Shown in pieces: positions 1 through 12,046 of a stretch of DNA of 64,000 bases. Made by a program: the position numbers and the translations under genes. The notes below the pieces were generated by a model that was not told where the DNA came from, ran no database searches, and saw only the letters and a program-made list of their open reading frames with translations. Each line of letters starts with the position of its first letter. Position 1 is the stretch's first letter. The DNA is from Proteles cristata cristata (taxonomy: Eukaryota > Chordata > Mammalia > Carnivora > Hyaenidae), in contig JAESUZ010000127.1 of NCBI GenBank assembly GCA_017311185.1, positions 558,001 through 622,000 of the forward strand. The letters are read 5' to 3'.

Positions 1-429
1 TTCCCTCTATTTGCTTACCTCTAAGTAGGTAAGCCTTAGTAGGACTATTTTTAAAAACTGCTTTCTGCCCTTTCTCCTTTATTCCCTACTTCCTCACCCC
101 ATTCTAACGTTGTAGCTCTTATGACTTTATAACACGGTATAAAAATTAATCTTTACTGTCAAATACTCAAAAGTTATCTATCTCCCCTTACTAATATGCT
201 TGTTCACAAGGGAAGAATATTTTACCATATAGATTTTTTAACTAAAATATATCTAATTCTTGCAATTAATAAATATCTGTTGAATGAATGAGTGGATAAC
301 TAGAGTAAATGGAATTGGTCATACAGCACGAATGGAGTCCTAAAATGTTTCAAAAAAATTTCAGTGAGGAAATAATCAACCAGACTTTTCTGTCATTTTG
401 CAACAAAGAACAAAGTGTACTTTTGGGCT
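1..429. other. Unassigned AT-rich flank
   Basis: No gene or confident repeat is visible. The stretch near 262-290 (AATAAATATCTGTTGAATGA) resembles the tail of an ancient L2 LINE read on the plus strand, so the block may be decayed L2. That is only a suggestion from one short match. Confidence 0.3.
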
Positions 430-924
430 AAGGGATTTCTGGTTCAAGATGGCTGTGTAGGAAGATTCTGAACTCATCTCCTTCCACACTGAGTCTATAG
501 CTATGTATAGCTACATACATTCCTCTTTAAGAATCCTGAAGACTGGTTGAATGACTACTACCCATTGGATAAATGAGAAGAATACCATGCCAAAGTGGGT
601 AGGAGGGGTGGGGACACAATCTTGCCCCAACGTTGGATCCAACAAATGGCAGGTAAATTCAAAACCAAGAGTTTCATCCTGAGGCACAAAGAGTTTGAAT
701 TGCACATCAATCATCCCAAAACATCTAACTTTGAGCCCCCTAAACATCTAACTTTGAAAAACAATGGGGCTTACATCTGTCAGACTGTAGCCATCTAAGA
801 AACTGCTCTTCAAAGAGTTCACATGCTCGAACTCATCCACCCCAGCGTCCAGCTCAGAGGCAGTCAATCATGCCCAGACATGAGGTGAAGGAAACTCACC
901 TGCATATATTAAAGCATTGGCCTG

Positions 925-1134
925 GGGCACCTGTTGGCTCAGTCACCTGAATGTCTAACTTCAGCTCAGGTGATGAACTTGCAGTTTGTGAGTTCAAGCC
1001 CCATGTCAGGCTCTGTGCTGACAACTCAGAGTCTGGAGCCTGCTTCAGATTCTGTCTCCCTCTCTGTCTGTCCCTCCCCGGCTCACACTATCTCCCTTTC
1101 TCTCAGAAATAAAGATTAAGAAAAAAAAAAAAAA
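925..1134 (+). mobile_element. CAN-SINE (SINEC), plus strand
   Basis: A full-length copy runs from the GGGGCACCTG head to an A-rich tail. Imperfect 14-bp target duplications flank it: AAAGCATTGGCCTG at 911-924 and AAAGCTTTGGCCTG at 1135-1148, one difference. It is inserted into the L1 5' UTR-like sequence. Confidence 0.95.
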
Positions 1135-2162
1135 AAAGCTTTGGCCTGAGTATAAGCATCTCACTTAACAAATATATCTCAGAGCCTGCTGGAACAGTCT
1201 CCTGGGATGAAGACTGGCAGGCACCATCTTCATTCTCTCTCTTTGCCATGCTCCAGAGCACCCATAGCTCATGAAGAGGGAGCTTTTACACACATTTGGC
1301 ACCCTGATTTCTGTGGTGACATCTAGAAGACTCCACTTGATCACCTGATTCCAAAGGTCAGGGGAATTTCCCTTCATGGCCTCATGAGGTTGTAATAATC
1401 CATGTCACCAAGAAAGGAGCTCAGACCACTACCTCCACCCCCAAGTTTTACAACTGCTGCTAGGGGACACCTCTATATCACCTGGGTCTGATGGCTAATG
1501 GAACTTATGCCTGTGGGTCTGTAACAATAGAGAACGAATTTTTAAACTGCTACGACCTCCAGAGCACAAGAGACAATAGACCCAGGTGCTCAGCCTTTCT
1601 GTAAAAGTGGGTATTAGCTAATCATCATGACTACAGCCTGAGGGGCAGACTTCTAATTAAATATGCAGACTATAATCCTTTCCAGAGAACCTGGAAGGTG
1701 GGCATTATCCACATGGTTGCCCTCTGCCATGTTCCAGCATGCCAGTGTCTCTAGGAGTGATGTTTACATACCTCCAGGGGCAGCTGTTGCTCAGTGGATA
1801 TCCCTTGATTGTCTGAAACTCATAGCCAGGGAGGCTTGCATTCCTGGGTCTCCCATGACTCTGGCAATCTCAAGGAGAATTCTTGGTATGCTACCACCCC
1901 CAGGGCATTGTGCAGAGAGTAAACTAGCATGCTCCCAAGTCATTCTGTGAAAGAGGTCTCTTTGCTTATCCTAAAGCTTTGGCCTGATAGGTAAGTTTCA
2001 GGATTGGAACACATTTAGTGGCCCACACAGCTGCTCTCAAGGAAACATAGGCTAAAGAGGATGCCCAGATTTCTCTGTCACCCAGGCATGCACCTCCAGA
2101 TTGCCTGGCTTTGGTGGCCAGTGGGACTTCTTGCACTGCCTGTATATATTTGCATACTTTTA

Positions 2163-2390
2163 TTTTTTTTTAATTTTTTAATGTTTTATTTCTGAGAGAG
2201 AGAGAGACAGCATGAGCAGGGAAGGGTAAGAAAGAGAGGAAGACAAAGAATATGAAACAAGCTCCAAGCTTTGAGCTAGCTGTCAGCACAGAACCCGACG
2301 TGGGGGGGGTGGGGGGCTCGAATTCACGAAGTGAGATCGTGACCTGAGCCGAAGTCAGATGCTTAAATGACTGAGCCACCCAGGCGCCCT
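2163..2390 (-). mobile_element. CAN-SINE, minus strand
   Basis: Reverse-oriented copy with a T-rich start and the GGGCGCCTGGGTGGCTCAG head at its right end. The perfect 18-bp duplication TATATTTGCATACTTTTA flanks it at 2145-2162 and 2391-2408. A G-rich slip lies near 2302-2318. Confidence 0.96.
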
Positions 2391-2625
2391 TATATTTGCA
2401 TACTTTTAAAAGCTGATGCCTCAGAGTCTGGCTTCCAGCCAGCTTGAGTGGAGGTGCTAAATGAGATTTCTTCCCTTAGATTACTAACGGGTCTTGGTAC
2501 ACTCTCAACAGTGGGAATATACCAAGAAGAAATAAAATAGTTTAGACAAAAAGTAAGATTTGAAAGAAAACCAAGAGCTAGGACAGGATTGAATGAGAAA
2601 ACCATCACCTTGGAAATAAGAGATC

Positions 2626-2730
2626 AAGAGTACACTTATCTTGATGAGCACTGAGTAAAGTACTGAATTCTTGAATCATTATTTTGTACACATGAAACTA
2701 ATATCACACTGTAGATTAATTATACAAATA
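2626..2730 (+). mobile_element. L1 3' UTR terminus
   Basis: GATGAGCACTGAGTAAAGTA followed by TTGTACACATGAAACTAATA matches the typical end of carnivore L1 3' UTRs in sense orientation. It directly follows the 5' UTR-like block, suggesting an L1 that has lost its coding interior, or two abutting insertions. Confidence 0.75.
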
Positions 2731-2790
2731 TATATATAATTTTATATAATTTTATAATGATATAAATTATATATATATAATATATATATA
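2727..2790. repeat. AT-rich low-complexity tract
   Basis: Alternating TA/AT sequence, self-complementary enough to fold, between an L1 3' end and the next L1 fragment. It probably grew from an A-rich tail. Confidence 0.8.
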
Positions 2791-3187
2791 AATAGAACTA
2801 CCAGGGCTCTAGTGTAGCTCAGTTGGTTAAGCGTCTGACTTTGGCTCAGTTCATGCTCTCATGATTCATAGGTTTGATCCCTGCATTGGGCTCTGTGCTG
2901 TCAGATCAGAACCTGGAAACTTCTTCAGATTCTGTGTCTCCCTCTCTCTCTGCCCCTTCCCTGTACATGCTCTGTCTCTTTCTGTCTCTCAAAAATAAAT
3001 AAACTTTAAAAAATAGAATGACCAAATGATCCAATAATTCTACTTATGGGTATTTACTCAAAGAAAATGAAAATGCTAATGAGAACAGATATGTATCCCC
3101 ATATACACTGCAGCACTATTTACAACAGCCATGATGTATAAACAGCCTTAACATCTACCAATGGACAAACGGATAAATTATAGTGTG

Positions 3188-3191
<4 letters not shown>
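2790..3191 (+). mobile_element. L1 ORF2 3' end fragment, plus strand
   Basis: Sense L1 sequence on both sides of a SINE: GATCCAATAATTCTACTTAT, then a stretch resembling the C-terminal end of ORF2 (tail of the 'isolated cases, place of the observed site' part of L1) with CACTGCAGCACTATTTACAA. It runs into the (TG)n tract at the point where many carnivore L1 copies carry a TG/TA stretch before the AATGGAATATTACTCAGCC motif. That motif is missing here because opposed L1 sequence begins instead. Confidence 0.75.
2803..3010 (+). mobile_element. CAN-SINE inserted in L1
   Basis: Diverged plus-strand copy ending in AAATAAATAAACTTTAAA. Target duplication AAATAGAACTACC (2790-2802) and AAATAGAATGACC (3011-3023), two differences. 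Removing it restores a continuous L1 reading around AAATAGAACTACC-ATATGATCC-like sequence. Confidence 0.93.

Positions 3192-3242
<51 letters not shown>
3192..3242 (+). repeat. (TG)n microsatellite, about 25 units
   Basis: An uninterrupted TG tract. It sits at the junction of a plus-strand L1 fragment and a minus-strand L1 body, so it may have taken part in the join. Its length should vary between individuals. Confidence 0.97.
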
Positions 3243-3244
<2 letters not shown>

Positions 3245-6150
3245 GTATTATTACAGCTTTTTAATATACCTTTAAATCCAGAATTGTGATGCCTCCAGCT
3301 TTGGTTTTCTTTTTCAATATTGCTTTGGTGGCTGTTCGGGGTCTTTGTAGTTCCATACATATTTTAGGATTGTTTGTTCTAGTTCTATGAAAAGTGCTTT
3401 TGGTATATTGATAGAATTGCATTAAATGCATAGATTGCTTTGGGTAGTATAGACATTTAAACAATATTTGTTCTTCTAACCAATGATCATGGAATGTTTT
3501 TTCATTTCTTTGTGTGTGTCTTCTTCAATTTCCTTGAGCAGTGTTTTATAGATTTCAAAGCACAGGTCTTTCACCTCTTTGGTTAGCTTTATTCCCAGTT
3601 ATCTTAATTTCAGTGCAACTGTAAATGGGAATGATTCCTTAATTTTTTTTTCTGCTGCTTTGTTACCAGTATATAGAGATGCAGCTCTCAGAACATTGAT
3701 TTTGTATCCTGTGACTTTATAGAATTCATTTATCAGTTCTATCATTTTTTTGGTGGAGTTTTTGGTATATATATATAGTGTGTGTCTTATCATATGCAAA
3801 TAGTGAAAGTTTTACTTCTTTCTTGCCTACCTGGATCCCTTTTATTTCTTTTTCTTGTCTGATTGCTATGGTTAGAACTTCCAGTATCATGCTAAATAAA
3901 AGTAATGAGAGTGGCCATCCCTGACTGGTTTCTAATGATAGAGAAAAAGCTTTCACTTTTTTCCCCATTTAGGATGAGATTAGCTGTGAGGTTTTTTTTA
4001 TAGATAGCCTTTAGTATGTTGATTTATGTTCTCTCTAAACTTACTTTTTCGAGGGTTTTAATCATGAATGGATCTTGTATTTGTCAGTTTTTTTTCTTTC
4101 ATCTATTGAGTTGATCACTTGATTCTTATCCTTTCTCTTGTTACTGTGATGTATCACATTGATTGATTTGTGAATATTGAACGTCTCTTGCAACCCAGGA
4201 ATAAATCCTACTTGATCATGGTGAATGATTTTTTTGATGTGCTGTTGGACTTGGTTTGCTAGTATTTTTGTTGAGGGTTTTTGCATCAGTGTGCCTCAGA
4301 AATACTGGCCTGTAGTTTTCTTTTATTGTGGTATCTTTACCTGGTTTGGGGATCAGAGTAATTCTGGCCTCAAAAGAATGAATTTGGAAGTTTTCCTTCC
4401 TTTTCTATTTTATTTTTTTGGACAAAAATAAGTATTAACTCATCTTTAAATGTGTGACAGAATTCACCTATGAAGACATCTGCTTCTGGACTTTTGTTTG
4501 TTTAGAGTCTTTTGATTACTGAGTGAATTTCTTTGCTGGTTATAGGTCTATTCAAGATTTCTGTTTCTTGTTTTAGTTTTAGTAATTCATATATTTCTAG
4601 GAATTTGCCTCTCCCAGGATGTCCAATGTGTTGGCAAATAGTTTTCATAACATTATCTTATAATTGTTTGTATCAATGGTGCTGGTTGTTATTTCTCCTC
4701 TCATTTGTGATTTTATTTATTTGGTCCCTTTTCTTTTCTATTTGATAAGTCTTGCTAGAGGTTTATCAATTTTACTGATTTACAAGCAACAAGCTCCTGG
4801 TTTCATTGATCTGTTCTATTGTTTTTGACTTTTATTTGTTTCTGTATCATTTACTTCTATTCCAATCTTTATTATTTACTTTCTTAAGATTCATTTGTTG
4901 TTCTTCTTCTCATTCCCTTAGATGTAAAATTAGGTTCTTTAAGATTTTTCTTGTTTCTTGTAGTAGGCCTATATTGCTATATATTTCCATCTTAGAACTG
5001 GTTTTGCTACATCTCAAAGATTTTGGATGTTGTTTCTTCATTTTCATTTGTTTCCACATACTCTTTTACATCTTCTTTATTTCCTGGGTGACCCATTCAT
5101 TGTTTAGTAGCATGATATTTCACCTCCATGTATTTGTGGTCTTTCCAGATGTTTTCTTGTGGTTGACTTCTAGTTTCATAGCATTGTGGTCAGTAAAAGA
5201 TGCATGTTGAGACTTCAAACTTCTTAAATTTGTTGAGGTCAATTTTGTTGCCCAGGACGTAATGTATTCTGAAGAATATTCCATGTGCACTTGAAAAGAA
5301 TGTATATGCTGCTATTTTGGGATGGAATATTCTGAATATATCTGTTCAGTCCATCTGGTCTAGTGTGTAATTCAAAGCCATTGTTTCCTTGTTGATTTTC
5401 TATCTACATAATCTATTGATGTAAGTAGAGTGTTAAAGTTCCCTACTATTATTACCAATTAGTTCCTTTATGTTTGTTATTGTTTTATGTATTTGAGTGC
5501 TTTCATGTTGGGTACATTTTACAATTATTTACAATTATTTTGTCTTACAATTATTTTGTCTTCTTGTTGAATTGTGCCCTTTATCATTATATAATACACT
5601 TCTGTGTCTCTTGTTACAATTTTGTTTTAAAGTCTAGTTTGTCTGACATAAGTATTGCTACTCCAGCTGTCTGTTGACATCCATTTACATAATATTTCTC
5701 CATCTACTTCCAATTCAATGGCATCTTTAGGTCTCTTATAGGCAGCATATAAATGGGTATTACTTTTTTATCCATTATGACAGCCTATGTCTTTTGGGGT
5801 ATTTAGTCCTTTTACAAACTAATCATTGATATGTCCTTATTGCCATTTTGTTACTTGTCCTTGTTGCCATTTTGTGGTTATTTCTGGATATTTTCTCTGA
5901 TCCTTTTTTGTCTTTCATGTTTTGCTGATTTTGTTTAGTGACATATTTGGGTTTATTTCTCTTTAGTCTTTGCATGTAATTAGTGGGTTTTGATACATGG
6001 TTACTGTTAGGCTCATATATAAACCCTTCTGCATATAGCTGTCTATATTAAGTTGATGAAGGTTTAAGTTTGATCTCATTCTTTGCTCCTCCACCCTCCT
6101 ATTTTAAGTATATGTTATTATATTTTATATCCTTTTTCTTGTGAGTTCCT
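3243..6150 (-). pseudogene. Decayed L1 ORF2 (endonuclease/reverse transcriptase)
   Basis: ORF2 of L1 encodes the endonuclease and reverse transcriptase used in target-primed reverse transcription. Minus-strand translations show the RT block resembling QGxPLSxLLFxxxLEVL near 3870-3930, and the metal-binding F-A-D-D box near 3800, here read as F-A-Y-D, so one catalytic aspartate is lost. A frameshift falls just after this box: the following [13 protein letters not shown] stretch (3660-3720) is in another frame. The end near 3260-3330 reads K-A-G-G-I-T-I-L-D, a conserved post-RT motif. The 5' half (endonuclease) is recognisable at the DNA level but has no long open frame. The start boundary is approximate. 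Confidence 0.85.
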
Positions 6151-6214
6151 TGGCTAATTTTTACAGAAAGATTTATTTTTACTGCTTTTGTGTTTCTTAA
6201 CTTTATGCTGTCAC

Positions 6215-7100
6215 TTTTATTCTCTCCTTTTATTCAAAGATTCCTTTTTAATATTTCTTGCAGTGATGGGTTAGTGGTCACAAACATTTGTCTTTAGTTT
6301 TCATTTGTCTGGGAAATTATTTTTCTCTTCTATTCTGATGATAGTCTTGCTGGATAGAGGATTCTTGGCTACAGAGTTTTCCCATTCAGCACTTTGAAGA
6401 TATCATGTTGAAAAATCTACTAACTTTACAGATATTTTTCTATAAGTTAAGGATTTCTTTGGCCTTGCTGCTTATAAGATTTTTCCTTTATCCCTATATT
6501 TCACTAATTTAGTTACAGTGTGTCTTGGTGTGGTCTGCTTTTGCTGATTTTGATGGGAGTTCTCTGTGCCTCTTGGATCTAAATATCTGCTTCCTTCCCC
6601 AGTATAAGGAGGTTTTTAGCTATTATTTCCTCAAATGCATTTTCTGTCCCCCTTTTCTCTCTCTTTTGGGACACCTGTGATATGATCTTATGTGTGACAG
6701 AGTCACTGAGTTCCCTAAGTTTATTCTCATTTCCCATAATTCTTTCTTTCTTTTTTTCAGCCTCACTGATTTCCATTATTTTGTCTTCTAGGTCATTGAT
6801 TCATTCCTCCACTTCTTCCAATCTGCTGTTTGATGCATTAAGCATATTTATAATCTTATTTATCACACTTTTCACCTCTGATTATTTTTTAACTCTTATC
6901 TATGTGGTGAGGGACTCCCTGATGTCTTATTTTTTTGTTCTCAAGTCCAGAGAATATCTTTATGCCAAGTGCTTTAATTTCTTTGTCAAGCATGTTACTT
7001 ATATCAATTTCACTTAATTCTCTAGTCCTGGAATTACCTTGTTCTTTCATTTGGGGTAAATTCCTCTTCTTCTCATTTTATTTAAGTCTCTGCCTTCTTT
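6215..7100 (-). pseudogene. Decayed L1 ORF1 (RNA-binding chaperone)
   Basis: ORF1p is the trimeric nucleic-acid chaperone of the L1 RNP. A 65-residue open stretch at 6579-6776 gives a charged, coiled-coil-like part followed by an E-N-A-F-E-E-I-I-A-K-N motif and G-K-E, matching the transition from coiled coil to RNA-recognition domain in mammalian ORF1p. The C-terminal domain is visible as DNA between about 6240 and 6570 but has stops. It lies just upstream of ORF2 on the same strand, as in an ordinary L1. Non-functional. Confidence 0.8.
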
Positions 7101-7309
7101 TCTGTGTTAGAAAGGCCAGTTATGTATCCTGCTCCTGAATATAATGGCCTTATGAAGAAGACATGTCATGCTCAGAATCTGGTGCTGTAGGGAGTGTCTA
7201 AAGTGTGCTGCATGCACTCTGCTGTTGTCTCAGGATACTCTCATAGGCATTGCTTATTAAAATGAAACAAAACAAAACAAAACCACAGAATTCAAGATAT
7301 CCTGACTAT

Positions 7310-7650
7310 CCAAAGATTAGATGAAACATGTGACACACAAAGGATTTTTAGGGCAGTGAAACTACTCTGTATGAACCTAAAATGTTAGATGCATGCTATT
7401 ATACATTTGTTTAAATCTATAGAATGCCTAACACCAAGAATGAAACCTAAAGTAAACTATGAGACATTTGGATGATAATGTTGGGTCAATGTAGGTTTAT
7501 CATTTCTAATAAATGTATCACTCTGGTGAGGAATATTGATACTAGGGGAGGTTATACATGTATGAAAGCAGGAGTTGTATCTGCACTTTCTCAATTCTGC
7601 TGTGTAATGTAAAACGACTCTAAAAGCGTTATTTTAAAATGAAAATGAAA
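7310..7650 (+). mobile_element. L1ME-type 3' end, plus strand
   Basis: Phrases such as GTGAAACTACTCTGTATGA, GGTTTATCATTTCTAATAAA and AGGTTATACATGTATGAAAG follow the 3' end of an ancient L1ME element in sense order, ending at CGACTCTAAAAGCGTTATTT. It is the same family region seen in antisense at 43755-44865 and 56760-58290. Confidence 0.75.
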
Positions 7651-8882
7651 AAAATATTAAACCACACATGAATTTCATAACATAAAATTTTAAGAACACA
7701 GGTTTTCATTTTTCATACTGCCAAAAATAGTTTGAGCGATAGGATATATTATGTAATATGGGGAGGAATAAAAGTAAAATCATGAAAATATCATCTGCTC
7801 TAAACTTGGTACATTTTGAAACCTATATTATACATCAAAAACTAGAGTAATCAGATCACTTCCCTGTAACCACTACCACAGTTTAACATATTTCTGGTGA
7901 GATGGTAGTTTTTATTTTCCTCACATTTTCATTAATAATAGGAGACAAAGTCATCTAATCTCTTTGGAATCTTATTTTTATAGTATCAAGGCTGACTTTA
8001 GTAGTTCTCACTTTTTAAAAAAATTTCTTGATACATGCCTTATCATTGCTTTTCATTACTACTGAGATTCTTTATGACTATTTGGGGTTCTCCCTAGGAT
8101 ATTTCCTTTTTAAGCAGTACAGAATCTGCTACTCAATGTTCTCTTTAATTTGCAACCTCTGAGATATTCACAAAAACTTCTAATTAAAAGCATTTGAAAT
8201 AATCTGAATCACAGATGCAGCTGGATTGAGCTGAGTAGGAGTATAGTTCAGATAATCGTTTGCTAATGTTTTAATTTACTTTTAATGGACCAAGTGAAAT
8301 CATTCGTTAAATTTACATTTGTTTTTCTTTTAATTATTTGTCATTCCAAATTTTCTCATTTTATAACTAACCTTGTACAGTTATATAAAAAGTACATGTT
8401 ATTTAATGTTACTACGTTCTTGGATTCCACAATAATGAACTATTTTAATACAGTTTGGGGATTTTCAAAGACCCAAATCATTGGTGTGAAAGCAGTAATA
8501 ATGGTAAACCCTATAAAAATATTAAAGAAAATTAGCTACCAAAAGTAGACTTATTCACTTACCACATAATTATCTCCTATTAATAGAAAATAACATTATA
8601 ATTGAAAGAAAAATATGTATTCCTCTAAGCCTTCTTTTCCTGGTTAATATTAATGCATGAGATTTTCATTCCCAGCAACAATTTTAAGTAACAGTTAAAT
8701 TTGTATTGTGGACTATAATATATATAACACAATTATAAGAGGATTATTGATTATATTGGCCACATATATGTTTTTTAAATATGAGTAAGGCTATATTTTA
8801 CATTTTTCTGAAATATCACATGAATTTACATGGCATTTCACTGTTTATGAGCCCTATTCACTGAATTTATCTATCTTATTGT
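7651..8882. other. Unassigned AT-rich DNA
   Basis: No recognisable gene or repeat. An 87-codon plus-strand frame at 8285-8548 has low-complexity AT-driven composition and no domain, so I do not treat it as coding. Confidence 0.6.
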
Positions 8883-8894
8883 ATGTAGCTTTCT

Positions 8895-9097
8895 TTTTTT
8901 TTTCTTAATATTTTTAATGTTTATTTTTGAGACAAAGACAGAGACAGAACATGAGTAGGGGAGGGTAGAGGGAGGGAAACCCAGAATCCAAAGCAGGCCC
9001 CTGGCTCTGAGCTGTCAGTGCAAAGCCAACACAGGCCTCGAGTCCACAAACCTGAGCTGAAGTTGGACGCTTAACCAACTGAGCCACCCAGGCACCC
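8895..9097 (-). mobile_element. CAN-SINE, minus strand
   Basis: Minus-strand copy with head GGGTGCCTGGGTGGCTCAG at the right end. Duplication ATGTAGCTTTCT (8883-8894) and ATGTAGTTTTCT (9098-9109), one difference. The tRNA-like B box is decayed. Confidence 0.94.
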
Positions 9098-9109
9098 ATG
9101 TAGTTTTCT

Positions 9110-9944
9110 AACTTGTAGGAGTGGCTAACTCTAATATGTGTCATTTGAGGTACCTTATTAAGGGAGAATAAAAGGACTCAAAAACATTTTACCAGTGTAT
9201 CCAATTTTACCTTGAGAGTCTATACTGAGAATGTTTCCAATGAAAAATTAGGAAGGCTATGTGGATAACCAAATGCATGAGTCCTAAAGCCATATCAGTC
9301 TTGGGGAATTCATCGCTATCATGAGTTTAGTTTTAAGGCTTGATCATCTCAGATCTCAATTTCTTCAGTATCACAAGTGGAATGAAAACAAAGCTGATTC
9401 ATATGCACAAAATGTAGAACACACCAGTGTACCAATGTATAATCCAGAACGTCAACCTGTCAGCTTAAAGTATTTCAAAGGTAAATAAAAAATCAAATTG
9501 CCTATGTGCTTGTCATACACATATTTTCCTTTTGAGTAAGTGACATTCTAAATGCAATTACCAAAATGCTTTTAATTACACATGGCATCAGCAAAACGAG
9601 ATACAGATATTGTGAAAGTTATGGCTCTGGGATACTTACAATTCATGATTTAAATAACTCAATTCTTGATCAGTGTCATATTTGAGAAGTACATTTCAAC
9701 AAGAAAAAATCCTTTAAAACACTTTTAAAAATTAAATGTTTTTATTTGTTTTTCTGATCACTATACAGAGAAAAATATAGATTATAGCAATATTTCTTAA
9801 AGCTTGCCCTCCTTCCCAGCTCCCCAGCAAGATTACCAATTTAGAAAAATCCTCTGCTCAGATTTTTTAGACTGTAAAATAATTGGAAGATCAGAGATCA
9901 AATATTACCTGGGGAAAAAATTCCTTCAGAAATAGTTTTTGTTC
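9110..9944. other. Unassigned DNA
   Basis: AT-rich single-copy-looking sequence. I see no coding, RNA or repeat signature. Confidence 0.5.
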
Positions 9945-9956
9945 TGCTCTCACTGT

Positions 9957-10189
9957 TTTTTTTTTTTATTTTGTTTTTTACATTGATTTATTTTTGAGAG
10001 ACAAAGAGAGACAGAGTGCAAGTAGGTGAGGGGCAGAGATAGAAGGAGACACAGAATCTGAAGCAGGCTCCAGGCTCTGAGTAAGCTATTAACACTGAGC
10101 CATTCAAGGGGCTCAAACCCACAAACCGTGAGATTATGACCTGAGCTGAAGTTGAACAGCTCAACCAACTGAGCCACCCAGGCATCCCA
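9957..10189 (-). mobile_element. CAN-SINE, minus strand
   Basis: Minus-strand copy with the perfect 12-bp duplication TGCTCTCACTGT at 9945-9956 and 10190-10201. The T-rich start is the A-tail in reverse. Confidence 0.95.
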
Positions 10190-10201
10190 TGCTCTCACTG
10201 T

Positions 10202-12046
10202 CTCACTGTCTCTCTCTTTTTTTTTATCATTAATTTGATAATACTGATGTTGCTTTTGCTGCTGCTGATGCTAATAATAATACTGAAAGCCCACCACCTC
10301 AGCTATGGTTATCTCTACCTATTTCTCTTCCATTGTTTTTCTTGTATGTTTGTGGTGAGCAAATCCATACAAATCCTACACACCTATGACAAAAGAAATT
10401 TAAATTTGTTCTCGAGTTTCACATAAAGAACTTAGGGCCAGGAGACTTTAAAAATCGCAGTTTCCACCATTAGTCAGAAACCATTTCGGATTTCAAATCC
10501 TATCTTTTTCTAAATCTAAGGTTCTTAGCAACCACAAGAGTATGCCTTCATAACATCCACCTAAATTTTTATTTTATTCCATTGACTTTTATTCTGTTTT
10601 TTATACTCAGCTTCCTGATCTGCAATTGATTAACCTCTATATATACTTAACTACATAAACACAACCCTCTAACTATCGTGTCATCCTTTGATGAACTCTG
10701 AGTAGTTCCGAGTTATAAGAACTCTGAATATAAGTAGGCATGTATCCCACTGGTTTAGAATCAAGACTGCATTATTGATATTCATGGTCTGAATTTATAA
10801 CTGATAGAGATTTTGTTGTCTTCTCTGTGTACCAGTCTTTTTAGAGCCAGGAGAACTTAAAACTATATTTAGAGTAGCTCTGTCCTTTCTACTTGTGTTT
10901 GTATCTTTCTTATTTATGTGACCTTGTTAATCAAGGTCCAATGAAGAGACAGAAATCACAGAGTAATTTGAAGAGGGAAAATTTAACTGATTATATATTA
11001 AATATATAAAATACATATATGTAATGATAACAGTGAATCAGTATGATGGAAGAGGATTAAGTAGGAAGTCACTCTATAGAATGAAAGATAGAATAACCTC
11101 CGTTAACTCTCTTCTTGACCCTTAAGGGACAAGCTTCAGATATTTTTGCAGATGGAACCAGTTTCTCTCTCTGGCAGAAAATCTGATATGGCATCATGTT
11201 AGGGGAAGTTGTTGCCTTGTTAAATACCTGCCAATTGGAACTTCTGCAAGTCTGTCACTTAAGAGTGTTGAGGAATCAAAAAAAAAATCATTTTATTCAT
11301 TATTATTTTTGGTTACCTCTTTACCACCATCCACAAAACTTGGTAAATATAAATCTTGAGTTTCATTACTAGCTATGATTAACAACTAAAATACCAGAAG
11401 TTGAGAGTAAGACCCTATAAAGTTGCATCAAGGTTACGTTGAAAGCAGTCTTTTCCCCCCAAGGCTGTTTGCTGACTTTATCTTCAGGTTGAGATTGATC
11501 AGAGTATGATCTGAAGTCTGTGTTATTCGACTGCACTGGTGTAACAGATACGGCATGGATGCCAGAGCACCCAGAATTAAGAGGCTAGAATGGCAGACAA
11601 ATAAAACCACGGAAGTTGATCTGGCCTTCTGTATTCAATCCCTGAAAAGTTCTAAATTGGTCATGCCTAGAGTGAAAGTTCAAAACAACGAAAAACAGCT
11701 GGGGAGAACAAAAACTAAGCTAATGTTTTGACAGTCTCAGCCTTCAAGGAAGGCTCCCTAAGAATGAAGTCAGGTCTTGCAATCTAGCCAGGATTATAGT
11801 TCATTGATCTTCAGGGTTCATGTGCTCTGAGAGAAAGAGCACATAAAGAGAACCAGCATGGCAGCAAAGAAGATGAGGGGATGTGAAGGGAGGGCACAGA
11901 AAGACCCAAACATAAGCCAGACATAACTAAAATAACTGTAAGTTTTAAATTATAAGAAAATAGAAGAAAAGGCAAATTTGGGGGACTCACACTCTGTTCG
12001 GCTGCTATCATCCGAAATACATGAGATTTAAAAAATCTACAACTTG
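10202..12046. other. Unassigned DNA, perhaps one old repeat
   Basis: No gene. The part at about 10930-11280 (AATCAAGGTCCAATGAAGAG onward) resembles an old dispersed mammalian repeat, with weaker echoes near 46700 and 48720, but I cannot name it. The rest shows nothing recognisable. Confidence 0.4.

Larger units (their letters stand above)
430..2625 (+). mobile_element. Old carnivore L1 5' UTR-like sequence
   Basis: The segment opens near 438 with TTCAAGATGGCTGTGTAGGA, which resembles the start of carnivore L1 5' UTRs and holds a CAAGATGG core like the YY1 site near +10 of L1 promoters. Long, moderately GC-rich, ORF-free DNA follows, as expected for a 5' UTR. Two SINEs interrupt it (925-1134 plus, 2163-2390 minus). 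The phrase AAGCTTTGGCCTGA occurs near 1137 and again near 1974. No ORF1 or ORF2 follows; instead an L1 3' terminus lies directly downstream at 2626. The family call rests on memory of carnivore L1 sequence, and the 3' boundary is uncertain. Confidence 0.5.
3243..7235 (-). mobile_element. Near-complete old L1, minus strand
   Basis: Read on the minus strand, this holds a partial 5' UTR (about 7105-7235), ORF1 (about 6215-7100) and ORF2 up to shortly after the reverse transcriptase domain. The 3' part of ORF2 and the 3' UTR are absent: the sequence stops at the (TG)n tract. L1 copies are usually cut at the 5' end, so a missing 3' end points to later deletion or rearrangement. Both reading frames carry many stops and frameshifts, so the copy is dead. 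No SINE interrupts the 4 kb body. Confidence 0.9.

Noticed and set aside
925..1134. tRNA-like A and B boxes in SINE copies
   Set aside because: They derive from tRNA but do not fold into a complete cloverleaf and lack an anticodon-arm context. They belong to SINEs, not functional tRNA genes.
3192..3242. TG tract as a Z-DNA or regulatory element
   Set aside because: It can form Z-DNA in principle, but no gene or promoter lies nearby and L1-associated TG runs are common.
4806..5210. 134-codon plus-strand frame rich in F, L, C
   Set aside because: It is the antisense of L1 ORF2. The hydrophobic look is the reverse complement of lysine/asparagine-rich coding sequence.
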